64,000 bases of DNA from Taeniopygia guttata (Eukaryota > Chordata > Aves > Passeriformes > Estrildidae). Of the stretch, positions 36,201 to 50,785 are shown in pieces (positions within the stretch are counted from its first letter, which is position 1; the number at the start of each line of letters is the position of its first letter). The notes below the pieces were generated by a model that saw only the letters and a list, made by a program, of their open reading frames with translations, had not been told where the DNA came from and did not search any database. A program made the translations under genes and the position numbers. The DNA is taken from NCBI RefSeq assembly GCF_048771995.1, contig NC_133025.1, forward strand, positions 7,440,001-7,504,000, in the 5' to 3' direction.

Positions 36201-38918
36201 CTGTCACAGAAAACTCAAGTGTACAAAGTGGTGACTGCCAGCAGCAAGCTGAGGGGTGAAGGTGATTTAGACCTGAGCTGTTGGCTCTTGAAGTGTTAAT
36301 TTCCCACGGTGTTTCCTGCGGTGTATGAAATCCTTCTGGTTTTGTGCTTGCTCTCTGAAGTTTCTTAAAGGAAGGCCTTCACAGAGGCTGGTGGTGTTTT
36401 ATACACACAAGGGGTGGTGCTGTGTCTTTTGAGAGGTGTACAGCAGAAATGGATGACAGCTGATTTTTTTTCCCAGGCTTTTATATCCATGGCTCCCTCC
36501 TGCTGGCAGGTCAACAGTGCTGATCAAATGCTGCTTGTTTCTGGTTAAGCTGCTTTTTATCTCCAGCTCTGTGGTTCCCTGAAGCAAATGGAGAAAAGAA
36601 AGATTTCCCAAGACAGTTCTTTTCTTTTCTATTCTGTTTGTTCTTATCTAATCCAATTTTTAAAAAATTCAGATTTCTCTTGAAAGGAAAGCATGAGGGG
36701 CAGTAACCAGACTTCTTTATGGCAGGATTCATGCTTGCATGGAGGGACTACGAGCTGATGTTCATCTCAGGGATGCTGGGACCAGGCTGCATGATAGAAT
36801 TGGAGTGGGAAATGAGTCAGCTTATGATGCTGCACCTTCCTCACAAGCACCTGCCCTGCAGACCTGCTGATGAGCAGCTTGTCTTGCCTTGTGATGAATG
36901 TCAAGTGTCCTGATTAGTAGGAGAGTGGCTCCCCTCTAGAGCTGCTCAAGTAACAGCTGAACCCAGGCCAACTCTCTCCTCTTCAGAAGATCTGACAGGA
37001 TGACTGTCAATTAATGCCTGGTTTTGGTGCTGAATATAGGATACACATGGGCTCTGAATTCCCCTTTTTGAACGAGTAGCCCACTGTTCTCTGTGTTAGC
37101 CTCTGCACAGTGAGGCAGTAGATCCAGAGGTGTTGCTCTATTCTGCACTGAAGGAACACATCCAATTACAGTCAAACCATTCTTTCAGGGTTGCACTGAC
37201 CAGGTATCACAAATAGTTCAACACTGGGCCCTGAACTGCTACTGAAATAGCTGTGATCAATGATCACACTCTCAGTCACCCCAGCTAAGAGGAGGCATAA
37301 TGCCAAAACCAATCCATTCCTGTACCTTTTTGTTTTGCATTATTTTTAATGGCACTTAAAGCCAACTCTACTTAAATGCTTGCTGGCTCTTCTGAAAAGT
37401 CATTGCTTTGCAGTTCCAGCTTTTAAACTAAAGAAAATCCCAAACACACCAGCTGGTTTTCTGCATTGCCTATGGTGATACTGACCTGCAAATCTCTTGA
37501 ACTGCTTTGCTAAACAAGGGAAAAAGATTACATTAAAGCCTCATCATGTGGTCATGCAGGAATCACAGCTTTCATTGAAAAAGGTGGGAGAAAATAAAAG
37601 TTAAGTTGGCTCCTCAGTATTGAAGAGTTTCAAATGTGAACTTTGGAAAATCTGTAAAGTTAAATGAGGTGGAGCTAAGTTGTGTAGTATTTAAGGTCCT
37701 GTGGCACTTAAATAGGTTTTATGAATTTGATGAGGTGGAAGCAATGATGTCTGACTCAAGGTTTTGAGAGGCTTTATGTGACTGTTACTGAAAGTTTGCT
37801 TAACAAACTTTGACATTATTTAAATTTAGCATTTACACTGTAGGTAGGCTGATGGGAAGACCCAGTAGTGCCTCATTGGGCACCACACATGCTAGAAACA
37901 GGAATAAATTACTGGGGCAATGACCTGATCTCATGGGCAGTCTCCAGCCTGCTGAACAGGACAGACCCAAGGAGCTCTGGTCCCTGAGCTGTCAGTGTGC
38001 CCCCTGGCATGGATTTTCCCATGGCAGCTGGCATGACATGGGGCACTGCAGGAAAAGCTCTGGATGAACTCCACAGGAATCCTGCAGTTAGGCAGTAAGG
38101 ATGAGTAGAGGCAGTTTTGTCATGGGGTGATGATAACTGGATACTTGTTAGATGTTAGGAAAGCACAGGGCACCCTCATTGTTCGTCAGGACAGTAGAAA
38201 ATCAGTGTGAAGAGACCTTGATGCAGTGATCCATGCATAGTCCAAGCATGAGATCCTGATGGTGTGGAAGTAACACAGGGCAGAAACAGCATTTCTACCA
38301 TAAAAATAACTTGCTTTTAATTGTACAAGTTGGGCACCTAGCTTGACCTAAGTATCTAGCTGAGACAATCACCACTCAAGATTAGTTTTTGTCATCCTGG
38401 AAGTCATTTTTCTGCTGAATATGCCCATTTTTTAACACTGGCTACAGAGGGATGCTGGCTTTTGTCAGGTAGGTGCTCAGCTTTTAGTTACCTGAAGTAA
38501 AATAAGGACCCATCAGTGGAATCAGTCCCCACTGTGAGTGACATTAGCTGTTACACAAGCTACAAGGTCACTTTGCAGCACTCTGTGAGCTGCAGGGGTG
38601 AGGCTGTTTTGATAAGCTGGGACATCACAGCAGTGCAGCTAGGTCTCTGCAGTGACCTAATTATACTGGAGAAGGGATCTAAATCCTTGTCTCTGAACTG
38701 CTGAATTAGAGAGGAAACGCAGCAGGAGCATGGTCTTGGTCCTTATTTCTGGAGAGCTGTTTGTGAGCCAAGAGTTTTTATTGCTTTGCCTTGTAGCAGC
38801 TTCCTACCAAAGGTGCATTATCACACAGCAGAGTCCCTTCCTTCCTATCCTAGGGAATAATTAACATCAGGCTAATGCCAGGGTAAATTTCTGTATTATA
38901 CATGCAGGATATACCTAT
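30268..38918. other. Non-coding, presumed intronic
   Basis: No exon could be supported. Overlapping frames at 33876-34545 have no domain, and the AG preceding them does not lead to protein-like sequence. There is a small perfect 8-bp stem at 37791-37811. Segments around 32500-32950 and 34850-35000 look less repetitive and may be conserved, but I cannot test this. No CR1 or LTR signature is seen. Confidence 0.5.
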
Positions 38919-38947
38919 GTCTGTCTGTCTGTCTATCTATCTATCTC
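38919..38947 (+). repeat. (TGTC)n(TATC)n microsatellite
   Basis: Four TGTC units pass into three TATC units, a compound tetranucleotide microsatellite. It is likely length-variable between individuals. Confidence 0.93.
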
Positions 38948-41900
38948 TGGACACACACAGACATTTAAGCTTGCCTGTAATGATCAGCTTGTAATTTGTC
39001 AAATGGGCTAGACCTTGTATCTCTGTTTAATTTCTCACTGCAAAAAAGGCAGCTGCAGGATTTTTCATGGCTTCCCACGTGTGTGGTTACAGGCTGGCTG
39101 CATTGCCCAGGCAGGTAAACCAGCTATGAATGAATTTCTTTCTTTGTGTCCTTGGCTGGCTCATATCTCGTGGGCACAATCAGCAGCCAGGGACAGCTGA
39201 GGAGCAGTGCCTGAGCAGAACCCTGATCTCTCCCTCCTGCCTTTCCCCAGTCTGTGGCTGATGAGTCACTGCTGCTTGATTTGACTGATGCAGCCCTTCT
39301 GATAACATATTTCCCTGCCCCTGGAACACGGTTTGATGGGCTAGGGACAGAGCTCTGCCCATTGCTGGCACGCCAAGCTCATCCCTCACCAGGCCTTGGC
39401 TGGATGCAAGGGGAATCTTGCACCTCTGGGCACTCTCTAGCTGCTAGAAATGCTAACAAATTTGGATTTGTAGCTGCCTAAGCTTCCTTAGCCCTGTGGG
39501 GAAATCTGGACTTCAGGATAATAGTGCACTGAGCAAGGCTCGGCTAGACCCTGCTACTGGAGGTCATTTTAACTGGAGTCAGCAGCAGACACAGAAAAAA
39601 ACCCAAAAGCTGAATGTAGCTGATGGCAAAGCAAAATCTAAGATGTGTTTTCTCCACTGTTTACTTAGTTCAGGCTGCCTTGGGCTGCTAGTTTCTCCTT
39701 GGTTTTATTTATTTATTGGTTATTCTTGTGGTGGAAATGGACTCTGTGGGCTTGGAGATAGCCCAGGGGGACAATATTGGATGAGGCTTGCTCATAAGTG
39801 TACTGTGTTACATATTTTTCTTGTCAGGCTGTGATTTAAGATATTGCTTTGTTCAATGAACAGGGTTGTTTCACATAAGGCAGTTAATTCCTCACAAAGG
39901 GCTGGTCCTGTTCTGGGATGAGTGGTTGCAAGTTAGGCAGAAGTTCCCAGGCTAAACCTCCCAAGCATGATGTCCCTCTAGTGTTACAGGTGTCATCAGT
40001 CTCTATTTTGTCTTTCCCCCTCTTCCCCTCAAAATGGAATATTCATAAAAAAATATAGCATTTCCAAACTTGAATACTGATAAAGATTCAGCTAAAATTT
40101 GTAAAGAAAATATGTCTTATTTGCTATGGGGTTGTTTTTTTTTTCTTTTTCCTGTTTGAAAATACTCAGCCATCTGGTCAGCAAACAAATAAAATGCTGA
40201 ATGATATTGGCAGCAAAACATCCACTGAAAAACAATGAACGAGAGAAGGAAACAGTTCACAGTCTTTCTTTAGCCTGGTGGGTTTTGGTTTTGTAGTGTT
40301 TTTTTCCACAGAGAAGACTCCTGGTTAAAATTTGTATTAGTAAAATGCAGAACCTGGTAATAATCTTCATATAAATAAATGCAGCTTTGGTAAAGCCTAA
40401 AATCTATGAAGTTATTTTTATTTTTACTTCCCCACAAGGATTAATTAGGTTTGGCAAAAGAAGCACACTTTCTCTTAATTTTCAAAATGCTTACTTTGTT
40501 GTATTTCATGTAAATGCAATATTATATATTAGTGTAATATAGTAAGTAATGTTGTATAGAAGTGTAATAAAATCCTGTCTATAAACATGTTTGCTGTCAA
40601 TGTGACCACTTTGGATAAAATTGTGTGAGTTTGAGTGCAAATCACTTGTTTTGACACAAAACTGACCAATACTTGTAGCTCTTCCTCTGGGGACTGTATG
40701 TATGGGTAGACTTTGGATTGGGGTAAAATTCCCTTCACATTGAAGGTTAATTTCACTGATTCTCTCCCTGGCTGTACCTGAAATTCAGCCCCTGAGGAAG
40801 TCAAAGTCTGAAGGGGATGAGCTGAGCCCAGAAGTGAGCCAGACCCATCCATACCCTTGGAGAGAGGGAGGAGCACACCAGGAGCACACAGACGTGGGTC
40901 AATAGTGATGAGGGATGGGTTTGTCACACCCTGCCCTGAGCAGGCCAAGTACCTAATGGGTATTTTTTCATACAGCAACACCTCTCAGGAGAAAGGGAAA
41001 TGTGGAGCAAATGCATTTGGTAGGAAATTGTGGAGGAGGTGACAGGGCAGAAAAATGATACAAGATCAGACAAGTGAGCATCACCCAGGCTTCCCTCTAA
41101 TAACTGTCTAGTTCCTTTTCTACTAATTTTCTGGTGCCTGCTATGAAAAATTCTCACACCTAATGGAAAGTGATAATCAACAGCAGAGGGACAGTAGTGG
41201 AAGCTTTGCAAAATGGTCAGGCATGTGCCTCCTTTTAAGTACATGAATAATTCCTCTGAAGTTTGAAAATGAATGCCTTATTTAAGATGAAGTTGATGTT
41301 GAGTACCATCCTGGATTAAAGTCAGGGAATTCTGTATATCACAGTGTCAATGCTCTGACATAACTGTAATATATTATTGAAATTATATCTTTTGCCTCTG
41401 GTGAGTTGAGGATTTTGCTTTAGGCGCAGTGTGGAAAAAAAATCATAGTGATTGGTGTTAAGGCTATACAAATGTTTAGTCAGTTTTGTGCCATTTCATG
41501 CTCTTTTGTGGATTTTCATAGAAGTATTTCTTCTGTATACATTTTGCAGATGTTTTAAGACTAACTAGTGATGTCCTCTTATATGCTTTTTAAAATGGAA
41601 TTTGGGTAGCAGATTGGACAGGATGATACTGTGGGGCTGCTACTGGAAGGGAACTGCAATGAAATGGGCTGTGTTGAGTCCTCAGATGATTAAATCTGGC
41701 CATAGTTCAGGTCCTCACAGAATTAAAGTTGGCAACTTGTAAAATATTGTTACCTTTATCCTCTTCTACAAGAACCCCCTGGGAGCCCTGTGAGGATGAG
41801 ACAGTTTGGCAGTAGTGAACTGAATCATCGAAGGTGCATTTTCTCTATGGACGCTGAAATTGTTAAACCTGGTTCAGAGCAGTGGCTCAGAAGTGGCTGC

Positions 41901-42530
41901 ACAGAAGGAGAGGCAGAAGCTCTTGGATGAACTTGCACAAGCCCAAAAATATTAATGTCGAGCTAAATTGTTCACTCAGATTGGAGGAGCCTTGTAGATA
42001 CATATGATATAGTATTTTCCTTAACATTTGCTCCATCTGGTTATTTTTTCTCAAATACATGGATATAATTTCCCCTCTGAAGTTATCAGCTGAGGTAAGT
42101 TATTTTGTCCTATTCAGCTGTTTTGTATATGATGTAGTTCTAGTTTGTAAATTCTACACATCTCAGGAGCACCCAAAGTGAGGGTTTGCTGTGTCCTTTA
42201 TTATGAGATTATAAAAAGGGACCCCAATTTATCATCTTGTCTTGCATCTGGTAAAGAAAGGTCATGACAAGGCATGAAAAGAAGTGAGTTCATTTGGCTG
42301 GTGCTTCAGGTAGCAGTGAAATTTGCCACTGTGTTGGTGTTCGGAAGGAGAACAAGGAGCAGAAATAAAAAGGAAAAAAAATGTTTTGGGAGATGGAAAA
42401 CTCAGTGCCCAAGGGAAACCTGGTGAAAGCTTATGCATCTGTTGAGTGGAGACTGCCTGGGTCTGCTTGCTCACCTTGGAGCAGCTGGCTCATCTGCTTG
42501 CTGTCCATCTCAGAACAAGGATCATTGATT
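38948..42530. other. Non-coding, presumed intronic
   Basis: I see no gene. The minus-strand 150-codon frame at 40529-40981 has no domain and runs into AT-rich DNA. A T-run lies at about 40135-40144. Confidence 0.5.
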
Positions 42531-42640
42531 CAAAATGATTTGGGTTGGAAGGGACCTTACAGATCATCTGGTTCCAGCTCTGCCATGAGCAGGGACACCT
42601 TTCATTAGACCAGGACGTTCAGGGTCCCCTCCCAGCCTTC
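42531..42640 (-). mobile_element. CR1 LINE 3' fragment
   Basis: ATGATTTGGGTTGGAAGGGA, CCTTACAGATCATCTGGTTC and AGGGACACCTTTCATTAGAC are the reverse complement of the CR1 3' end. About 110 bases remain, so it is 5'-truncated and non-functional. Confidence 0.93.
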
Positions 42641-45600
42641 ACAAACTAAAGCTCAGCAATTTTTTTGAGTGGCTTAATTAGAGCCACTTGGGATGCTGCA
42701 GGTACCTTAGGTAATTGCTTTCTTGGGATTTGCTTCTGAGCTACTAAATAGTTATACCCTGAGCCCTTTCTGTGCAGATTGCCTTCTGAATAGGTAAGAG
42801 TCAGCAACATCCATACTCAAAAAACCAGCAGCTTCTCTTTTCATTTATGAGTCTTAAGCCCTGAATAGCTGGGAATAAAACATCAAGGTTGAAAAGGAGG
42901 AGGAATGAATAAAATCCAGCATATTAAAAGTTATAATTAGAACTGTGATCAACTTTGATACTGTCAGGCCTGTTCGACTGTAATAACAGAGTAGGTCTGA
43001 ATAAAAAGCTTCACCATATTGGTAGTGAAACACGAGTCTTGTTCTAGGAGAACATTTTGGCTGATTGCAGAGTGCCAGGGTGTGTGGATCTGAGATACAG
43101 CACGTGGGTGGCTTATCTGGTGTCCATGTGCACGCAGCGTTTGTGTAAGACGTGCTGTATAATTAATGTTTGGGAATAATAGGCACCAATATTTACTTTC
43201 CTGAAGAGAAAAGCTGGGTTTATGTGTATGGAAGTGACCTTGTGCAAACAGTTCTCTGCCAGCCTGTCTGGATGCTGCTCTGTTCGTGTGGCAGGGAGGG
43301 ACACTCGGCCAGCTGGGGACTGTCCACCCACCCCACACAGCAGCCCCAACACTGTGGGGAACACCACTGGTGACACATTGTCATTGTCCCCTCTGCTGGG
43401 CACTTTGCTTTGTGCTCTGACTGGTGAATTCCAAATGACAAAACAACATTTAGTGAGCTTTCTCCTTTATAGTTTTGTAGGTAGAATTTATTGCAGTGTG
43501 TGTGTGGGGGAAATACTATAAAAATTACACCTCTCCACCTCTTTTTGCCTTTTCTTTTTGCTATAAAAGAGTGCTATATCTATATCTATAAGGGATAGAT
43601 TTCCAGTAGTTAACAAGGCAACTACTTAAGCCATGCATAGGATGTCTAAATATTGAGAGTGAAAAAGCTGTGGACCATTAGTGCTACTTTGATGGACCTT
43701 CATGAGATTGTGAATATTGGCATTAAACCTGACAGTTTTCTCTTACGCCTAACATTTCTGTCAATGCATGATCTTTCAGTGTAGTTGACTTCAATAATTG
43801 CAGATGTAAGCCCTGAGAACCTACTTCAGCAAGAGGTTTTAGGGATTGGTCTTTTGGGGTTGTTGTCAAGGTGTGCCCTCTACCATTGTGACCCTGCTCT
43901 CCACCACACACCTGCACTTGCAGTGACCTGAAAACCTCTTGCCACAAACAAGAACAAGTGAAAAAAGTGTTATTTTTTAAATGCTTTTTTTTGAGTATTG
44001 GAATTCCTTCTTTGGAAGAGAGAACCTAAGGAAAATCACTGAAAAACCTTAACCTCCTGAAAATGCTGATTCTTGCTGTGTGAAAGCAAAGTGATACAAG
44101 GCAGTGGGGTGAATATCTGTAGGATTGTGTAAAATCACCATATATAGTGAAAGTATCACTGAAAAAGTTTAGCCACGTAGGAAGTTGTGTGCATTTATTA
44201 AACTTAAAATATGTGTGCATTTAAATGTATGTAATAAAAAGAAAATCAAACCCACAAAAAACAACCCATGATGTATAAATTTTAAATGGTAAGATTTTTA
44301 TGTCATGAATATTAAAAAAGAGTGTCATGCATAGGTGATAATAAAAGCCATTCTCAGTTTGACAAACTACATTTATTTTGCTGTAAAAATCTGAGGAAAA
44401 ATACAAAAACTCATAGAAAACTTGTTGCAGTTAATGGAAAAATATTCACTTTGTGGAACTGGATTAAAGCTGTCCAAATATTACTGCTAGGTGACTAAAA
44501 GACTAGATGACTCAATAACATTAGAATGATGAAGATAAACTTATGCATCAACTTCCTTTATCATCACATTTTTTACTTTGCCTTTCTCTTTAGCCTGTTT
44601 TTGTTTTAGAAAATTTAGAAACTCACTGAAAAATTGTGATTTTCCAGTCTTGTCTAAAACCTGTTTGAGAAGCAATAGAGATTTGCAGATGAATTTGTTA
44701 GGTTTCAAGACTGAAGGGTTAAAAAAACATAAAAGGAATCATTGGGATTTTTGCTTTGGTTGTGGAGTTAACTCGATCCTGTGACAATGACACTGAAGAA
44801 CTCCCTGAGAAGAAAGGCTGGTCAATTGGGGTGAAACCTCAGTATTTATGGGGTAATTAGGGTGTGAAGCAAGCTTTCAAAAGAATATTTGAAAGGGTTA
44901 ACCCTTTCTGCCTGTTCACAAAGTAATGGTCAAGTTTTCTGTTCAATAACTCCCCCAACTGAATTCACAAGTGCAACAGCATGCTTGGTGATTTTTATTG
45001 TAATGAGCTGGGCTTCTCTCAGTGTGTGAAATCGAGTGGAATTCATCTCTCTGAGTGGTGCTTCTCCAGTGGAAGCACCTCTTCAGCCTGGATCCCACCC
45101 TGTCCTACCTGCACCAACCCACCCTCCCCTGTGCTTGCTGGCCACAAGAGAATTTAGTATTTCCTTTACTGCTACAAGGGACTTTCACCAGCACACTCCT
45201 AGGGAAGCAAATGGAGAAGTGAGGGGAGCTCAGTCACAGTGAATTCATCTTCATAGAGGTTAACTTTCAAGGGGGAAGGCTCTGAACTATCTGTTGGTCT
45301 CTTTTGATATGTGTAGAGCTTTGTGAGCATGAAAGGCTGTGAGTGCTCAGTGTTACAGTTCAGAGGCTGCAGTGACACGCTGCTACCCTGCAGAAAGCCA
45401 ATGTGCCTCTGACAAGTCTATTACCAGTGAGGTCTGACTGTGGCTTATTGCATTTGGCATGTTTTTACAAAGGGTAAAGTGTTTTGAAGAATTTCGAGGA
45501 AGAACTGTGAGAAAATGGTTGCAGCAATTTCTTTTCTCCACACCAAAGACAATGCTGGTGTTAAAGCAGCTGACCTCCTCCAAAGCAGCTGTTATTTAAG

Positions 45601-46160
45601 GGCAGAAATGGTAAAATCTGGCCTTACAATCAAGTCAAGGGTTGTATTTAGACTGTAAAACCCTTTGAGCAAGGTCCCTGGATCAGAAAGAGCAAGACCC
45701 TGGGCAATTTAAGCATTATAACTGGATGAGTGTGTATCAGAAAATCATTGCTGCTGAGAATCCTGAAAGGCAAATGAACACATGGGTTAGCAAAACATTA
45801 GATGTATCCCAGAGATTGGAAAGAACAGTTGCTAAATGTGTGGAGAAACACTGACAGGTGAGAGCTGCATGACAGACGTGGTGTCCTGGCAGGAGCAGGG
45901 GCTGTAGAGGAGGAGGAGGTGGGGATGGGTGGTGGGAATGGCTCCCTTGCCATGGAAGTTGCCTGGGCTGGACATGGTCTGTGCTGTTGTTTTGCACCAC
46001 ACTTATATAAATCTATATTGCAAACTAAACCAGATTCTATATTATACGGTCTCCTAACTAGGCAGCTTCTTACGTTTTCCTGCTCCTATAATTTCTCTGT
46101 GTTAATCCAATTAATGCTGCTGGATTACAAACACTGGTTACCACAGGAAGGGTCGTGACA
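42641..46160. other. Non-coding, presumed intronic
   Basis: No gene is recognisable. A small TATCTA/TATAT patch occurs near 43576-43592. Frames at 42964-43521 overlap on both strands in a locally GC-richer segment without domain support. Confidence 0.5.
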
Positions 46161-46178
46161 AGCTTGAAGCTTCAAGCT
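46161..46178. repeat. 18-bp perfect palindrome
   Basis: AGCTTGAAGCTTCAAGCT reads identically on both strands and is overlapped at its right end by a second palindrome, AGCTGCAGCT (46175-46184). No function is implied. Confidence 0.85.
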
Positions 46179-46420
46179 GCAGCTGTACTGGCTGGAAAGG
46201 GAATGTCCCCCCACCCTGGGTGCTGTGCCAAGGTTTTGGCCTGTCCAGAGATGTGTTGTGCCCCAGGTATCATCACCTCTGAGCCTTGAAGAAGTTTTGT
46301 GCCAGTACCCCTCCGTCCCTGAAGTTTGGGCAGCCCCATCACTGCATGGCTGTAGTTAAGCAAAGCAGGTGAGGCTTTGTGTGTTTGGGAGCTACTGAAA
46401 AACCTCACTTGTTTTGGAAG

Positions 46421-46765
46421 ATCATAGAATTATAGATTGGTTTGTGTTGGAAAGGACCTCAATGCTTATCCGGTCCCAACTTCCATCTTTCACTAGACCA
46501 GGTTGCTCCAAGCCCCATCCAACCTGCCCTTGAACACTTCCAGTGGAGGAGCATCCACAGCTTCTCTGGGCAACCACGTCCAGTATCTCACCACCTTCAC
46601 AGTAAAGAAGTTCTTCTTAGTATCTGATCTAACCTGCCCTCTTTAATCTAAAACCATTGACCCTTCATCCTGTCATTACATGCCCTTGTGAAAAGCCCCT
46701 CTCCACCTCACCTTTAGATCTCCTTTAGGTAGTGGAAAGTGCTGGAAGGTCTCCTCAGACACTTT
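46421..46765 (-). mobile_element. CR1 LINE 3' fragment
   Basis: Begins with ATCATAGAATTATAGATTGG, then GTGTTGGAAAGGACCTCAA, and continues with typical words TTTCACTAGACCAGGTTGCT, CCAAGCCCCATCCAACCTGC, CCTTGAACACTTCC and GTAAAGAAGTTCTTCTTAGT. All are the reverse complement of the CR1 3' region. About 345 bases remain. The sequence differs from the 14.2 kb copy, suggesting a different CR1 subfamily. The right boundary is approximate. Confidence 0.95.
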
Positions 46766-49700
46766 TCTTGGAATATTTGCCATAAAATATTCCTTGTATT
46801 CCCTGAGCACTCTAAGAGGATAGGTAGTAAGGTAGTAACTTTGCACCTCTCACCTCCTCATTAGGGGATTAATTAGGTGTGCTTTTCAAGATATGCTGAC
46901 AGTTCTGAGTTCTTTGTCTCTAATTATTATAATCTGTTATGTCTCAAGTGTTTCACCTCTAGAATTGGGCAGCATTTTCCTGCCTTTTGGGCAATTTGAC
47001 TGTCAAAGCTGTTATTTTCACTCAGTGTTATGGCCTGATGTAATTTCTTGCTCTAATTCTACAAAAGAGAAAATTGACATCTCAATTTCTCAGCCACCTA
47101 CGCAGGGTAGCACAGTGTTTGCCTTTTATTCCCAGAGTAACACTGTTAGCAGTGGTAAAATCTGGTCTTGTTCTCTGTTACTGGAGAAGTAATAAAAATA
47201 AAATTATAGAGGAAATTGTTTTTTTTGTTTGTTGCTATGTTGGCTTGAGGATTGAGTGATGTGCTGCTGAAACTGGAGACTTAATGATGGCTCATTCTCT
47301 CTCCATAGCTGGATGTGGCATTTTGAATTAATCTCTAGGTCTTTGAACTAATTATTTTGAGGACATATGAGGATGTGTAAGTGTTGCCTCCCTTCCCCCA
47401 TGCTGGCATGGCCCTTGAGGAGGGAAAGGACTTACACAAAGTCGGATATAAATCCTGACCCTGTCTGAGTAAATTAAGAAGGAGGTGGAATTACTGATAG
47501 GAGTGCTCGGCTCCATAATCCGAACAAGAATGAACATTCAGATGAGAAATGTTTTGGATGCGTAGGTGAATCCATAGTGAAGTTTTAATTATGTCCTTTT
47601 GTGACTAAGCCTAAATTGCTGCCTTAACAACTTTCCAATCAGTAAGGCTCGATGAAATGGTGTTAAATAACATTAGTGTTTTGCCACTGACATTTCTTAG
47701 GAGCAGGACCACTCTGTTAATTTTCCATGAGAAGCACACTGAGCCATTTTCTGCCTTACTCCCACTCCCTCTGATGCCACCAGGAAGGTGCTTGACCACA
47801 GCAGTGGGAGCTGATTGTGCAATGGGCAGCTGTGATGTACACAAGCTGCTGTCACCATTCCAAGAACAGCAGGGTCAGTTCAGACCACCAGATGTCCAGG
47901 GGAACCCCAGGTCCCAGTGCAGTCAGGAAAATTGGGATCTGCATCTGAATTTTTTTATTATCGGTGTATGGTTTAGGTTTTGTAGCTATTTGTCTTCTCT
48001 AATTGTATAGGGTCAGGGATGAGGATGAGACCTGCTTTGCTGCCTGGAAGTTAAACAGCCCATAGCTGTGCCTTGCTTCCCAGTTTTCTGTGTTCCCAGC
48101 AGTGAGGCATCACCCAGTATGCTGCAGCCCTTGACCACTGGCATACTGGGACATTAGCAAGCCTGGTAACACCCATTTCTTCTGGAGAAGGGCTTTATCA
48201 GAGTATGCTTTTAAGGTATTCTAGATACAGAGATTTAAGTGGGTGGCCCAGTGGTACTCTCAAAGCCACAGAACAGCTCAAGCTGGTGGCAGGAGGAGGA
48301 TCAGGAGGTATAAGCCTTATTCCCAGTGTCTGCTCTAAACACTAATAAATGCTTTTCTTAATGCAAAACCAAAGCCTAAAGTCTGTGTTGTGAAATATCC
48401 AGGAGAGTGAAACTTAGGATGCTTATAAGCCAGTTATCTTCAATCCTCCCAGGCATTTAATGCCTGAGTTCTGACTCATTCTTCTATAACATTATGAGTA
48501 ATCAAGGTGGTAAAATTATGTTAATCTCTGATTACAGTTATTTATGACAGCTTCTCAGGTTCAAAAGAAAACATGCAACTAGTGCCCAGCTTAGGGTAAC
48601 TACTTACTAAAACTACCCACAGCCCAAAGAGTGCCAGCATTCATTCTTACATGTACAATTTTATTGTACTTAGTCATCACAGGACTCCTCAGGAAGAAAG
48701 AGAAAACCATATAGTTAATTAGATGGGATATTGGAAAAAAGTGGGAGGAAAATGAGTCAGTGAGTGTAGTTGTGGTACCCAGATGTGCATGTTATGGACA
48801 GGTCTGGTAGTTTCATTTGGATACATACTCATGAGTAATTCCCTGTTCCCTTCTGCTGTGCAGATAAGAGCATCTGCACTCTCATTTATTATTTATCTGT
48901 GAGCAATGTTTTTCTTTTAATTAGAAATGTCAAAGCAAAATGATCTTTTCTGGGACTAGAAATGGCTCTTGTACATAAAGGGTAATGTGTGCTTGGAAAA
49001 TGTTAATACATTTCAATTTAGTGAATATCACGTTAAACCTACTGTACTGCACCAAGCTTTGTAGAAACAGTGTTTTGGAGAAGATGATGAAATTTGATAA
49101 AAGCCCAGGATTTTTGGTTAACCATCCTTTCTATATGGTTAATATCATCCCCATATGTTACAAAGCCTTTTGCTAGTGGATGCACATGAAGTGTAACACG
49201 TAGGATGAGAGGCTCTGCTATACCACACCTCTGCTCTGCACTTAACCACATTTCACATTTGGTCACTTCTCAGTCTGCTGCGTTGATTGCTCTCTGTAAT
49301 TAAATTCTCAGCAACAAATTCAATTTCTGGGCAGCTGTGGCAGTGAGCATGCTCCTCCTGTGTCTTCTTGGATGGTGCAGAGAAAAGCAAGGCAGCACAT
49401 GAAAAACCTGTCAGCTGTTTCTAGCAGGAGGAGTTGAGAAGGGAAGTACAGTGAGGGGAAGGTTAGTCCCGCCAGTCCAACTTGTCTGGTCAATAAAAAC
49501 ACTCTTGAACTAAGGGGAAAGGCATCTGTATTTTTGGGATATGGTTTCCATTCCCTTTCTCCAGGCAGTGCAGCTCTAGGAGGGTGAGTGCTGTGGATGT
49601 ACATTCAGGTCCATGACAGAAGTGCTGGAGCAGGGTGCTAACAAAGGGGATCCTGTTTTTAGTGTTCAATGCCACCTGGGCATCAGATCACTCAGGGAAA

Positions 49701-50731
49701 GATCTGCCCATTCAGATTAACCTGGGCATGCTCAGTCCCACTGTGCTACAGACCTTTCCACGTGGCTTCCCATTTTTAATGTGGCTAAAAGGGGAGTCCA
49801 GGAGTACACAGCCTATGGTTTTCCAGACTTTGCTAAATAACCCAGCTTCATCAGCAGTAAATCTTCTAACCATTTTTAAAAAGGAGCAGCTGTAGGAAGA
49901 TGAATGTGTTTGAAAGCATCAGTCCATGACAAAAGGTGGTTTTTTGTACCTCTGGCTCACGTGGGCAATTTCTCTGGAGTCAGGGAATGACTTGCTTGAG
50001 CAGGAGCCATCACTCACTGTGCCTGCAGGGCCCTGATGAAGTGTGTGGCACTGAAGGGAGGATGCTGCTCCTCAGAGGAAGGCACAGATCCAGCCTTACT
50101 GAGTAGATGATGTAGGCAATCATCCCTGCTCTGTAGTTTTATTACTTTAGGAAGCATGACTAAAGAAATAGTTTCCTTCAAGAATTCCCAGTATGTTTTG
50201 AGTCAGATTAGGTTAGATGCCATTGGGTGAGCAGGGAGAGTCTCCACTAGCCTAGGAGATGGGTTCATTCTTGCCACAAATAACAATCTGTGCTGTAATC
50301 ATTTGTAAGCCAGTGATGGGGCTTTGATGGATTTGATATACTAACTTGGGTGACTTCAGTAGTTGTAATTTTTTCATGAGGTTAAAAGAATGCAGATAGA
50401 CTGGGATATTGTGAAACTGCTACCTACAGGTGTTTAAAAGGAAAACCCTGACTAACAAAGCCACCTGCTTCAAGTAAAATTAATGGTTCTAGATTTTCCC
50501 TGACAGCTGCATATGAAGGTTCTTCAAGTTGCCATGCATTTTCCATGGTGTGGTATAGGGTGGGAGTGGCAGGAAATTTGCAGCCTGAGTTGTGCTGCTG
50601 TTGTCATTTAGTGTTTTATTTTTCTCTCTGATGATCTGATTCAATAAACTTTTGATGGGTGTTGCAGCATGCAGCTCATAGCATCAAAAAGCTGCTTCCC
50701 AATAAGCTAGACATGCAGCAAGACTTGGAAG
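46766..50731. other. Non-coding, presumed intronic
   Basis: No exon or repeat family is recognised. The sequence is AT-leaning and CpG-poor, and frames are short. Confidence 0.5.

Positions 50732-50785
<54 letters not shown>

Noticed and set aside
40529..40981. 150-codon minus-strand frame
   Set aside because: Composition is ordinary for translated non-coding DNA, and it ends in AT-rich sequence.
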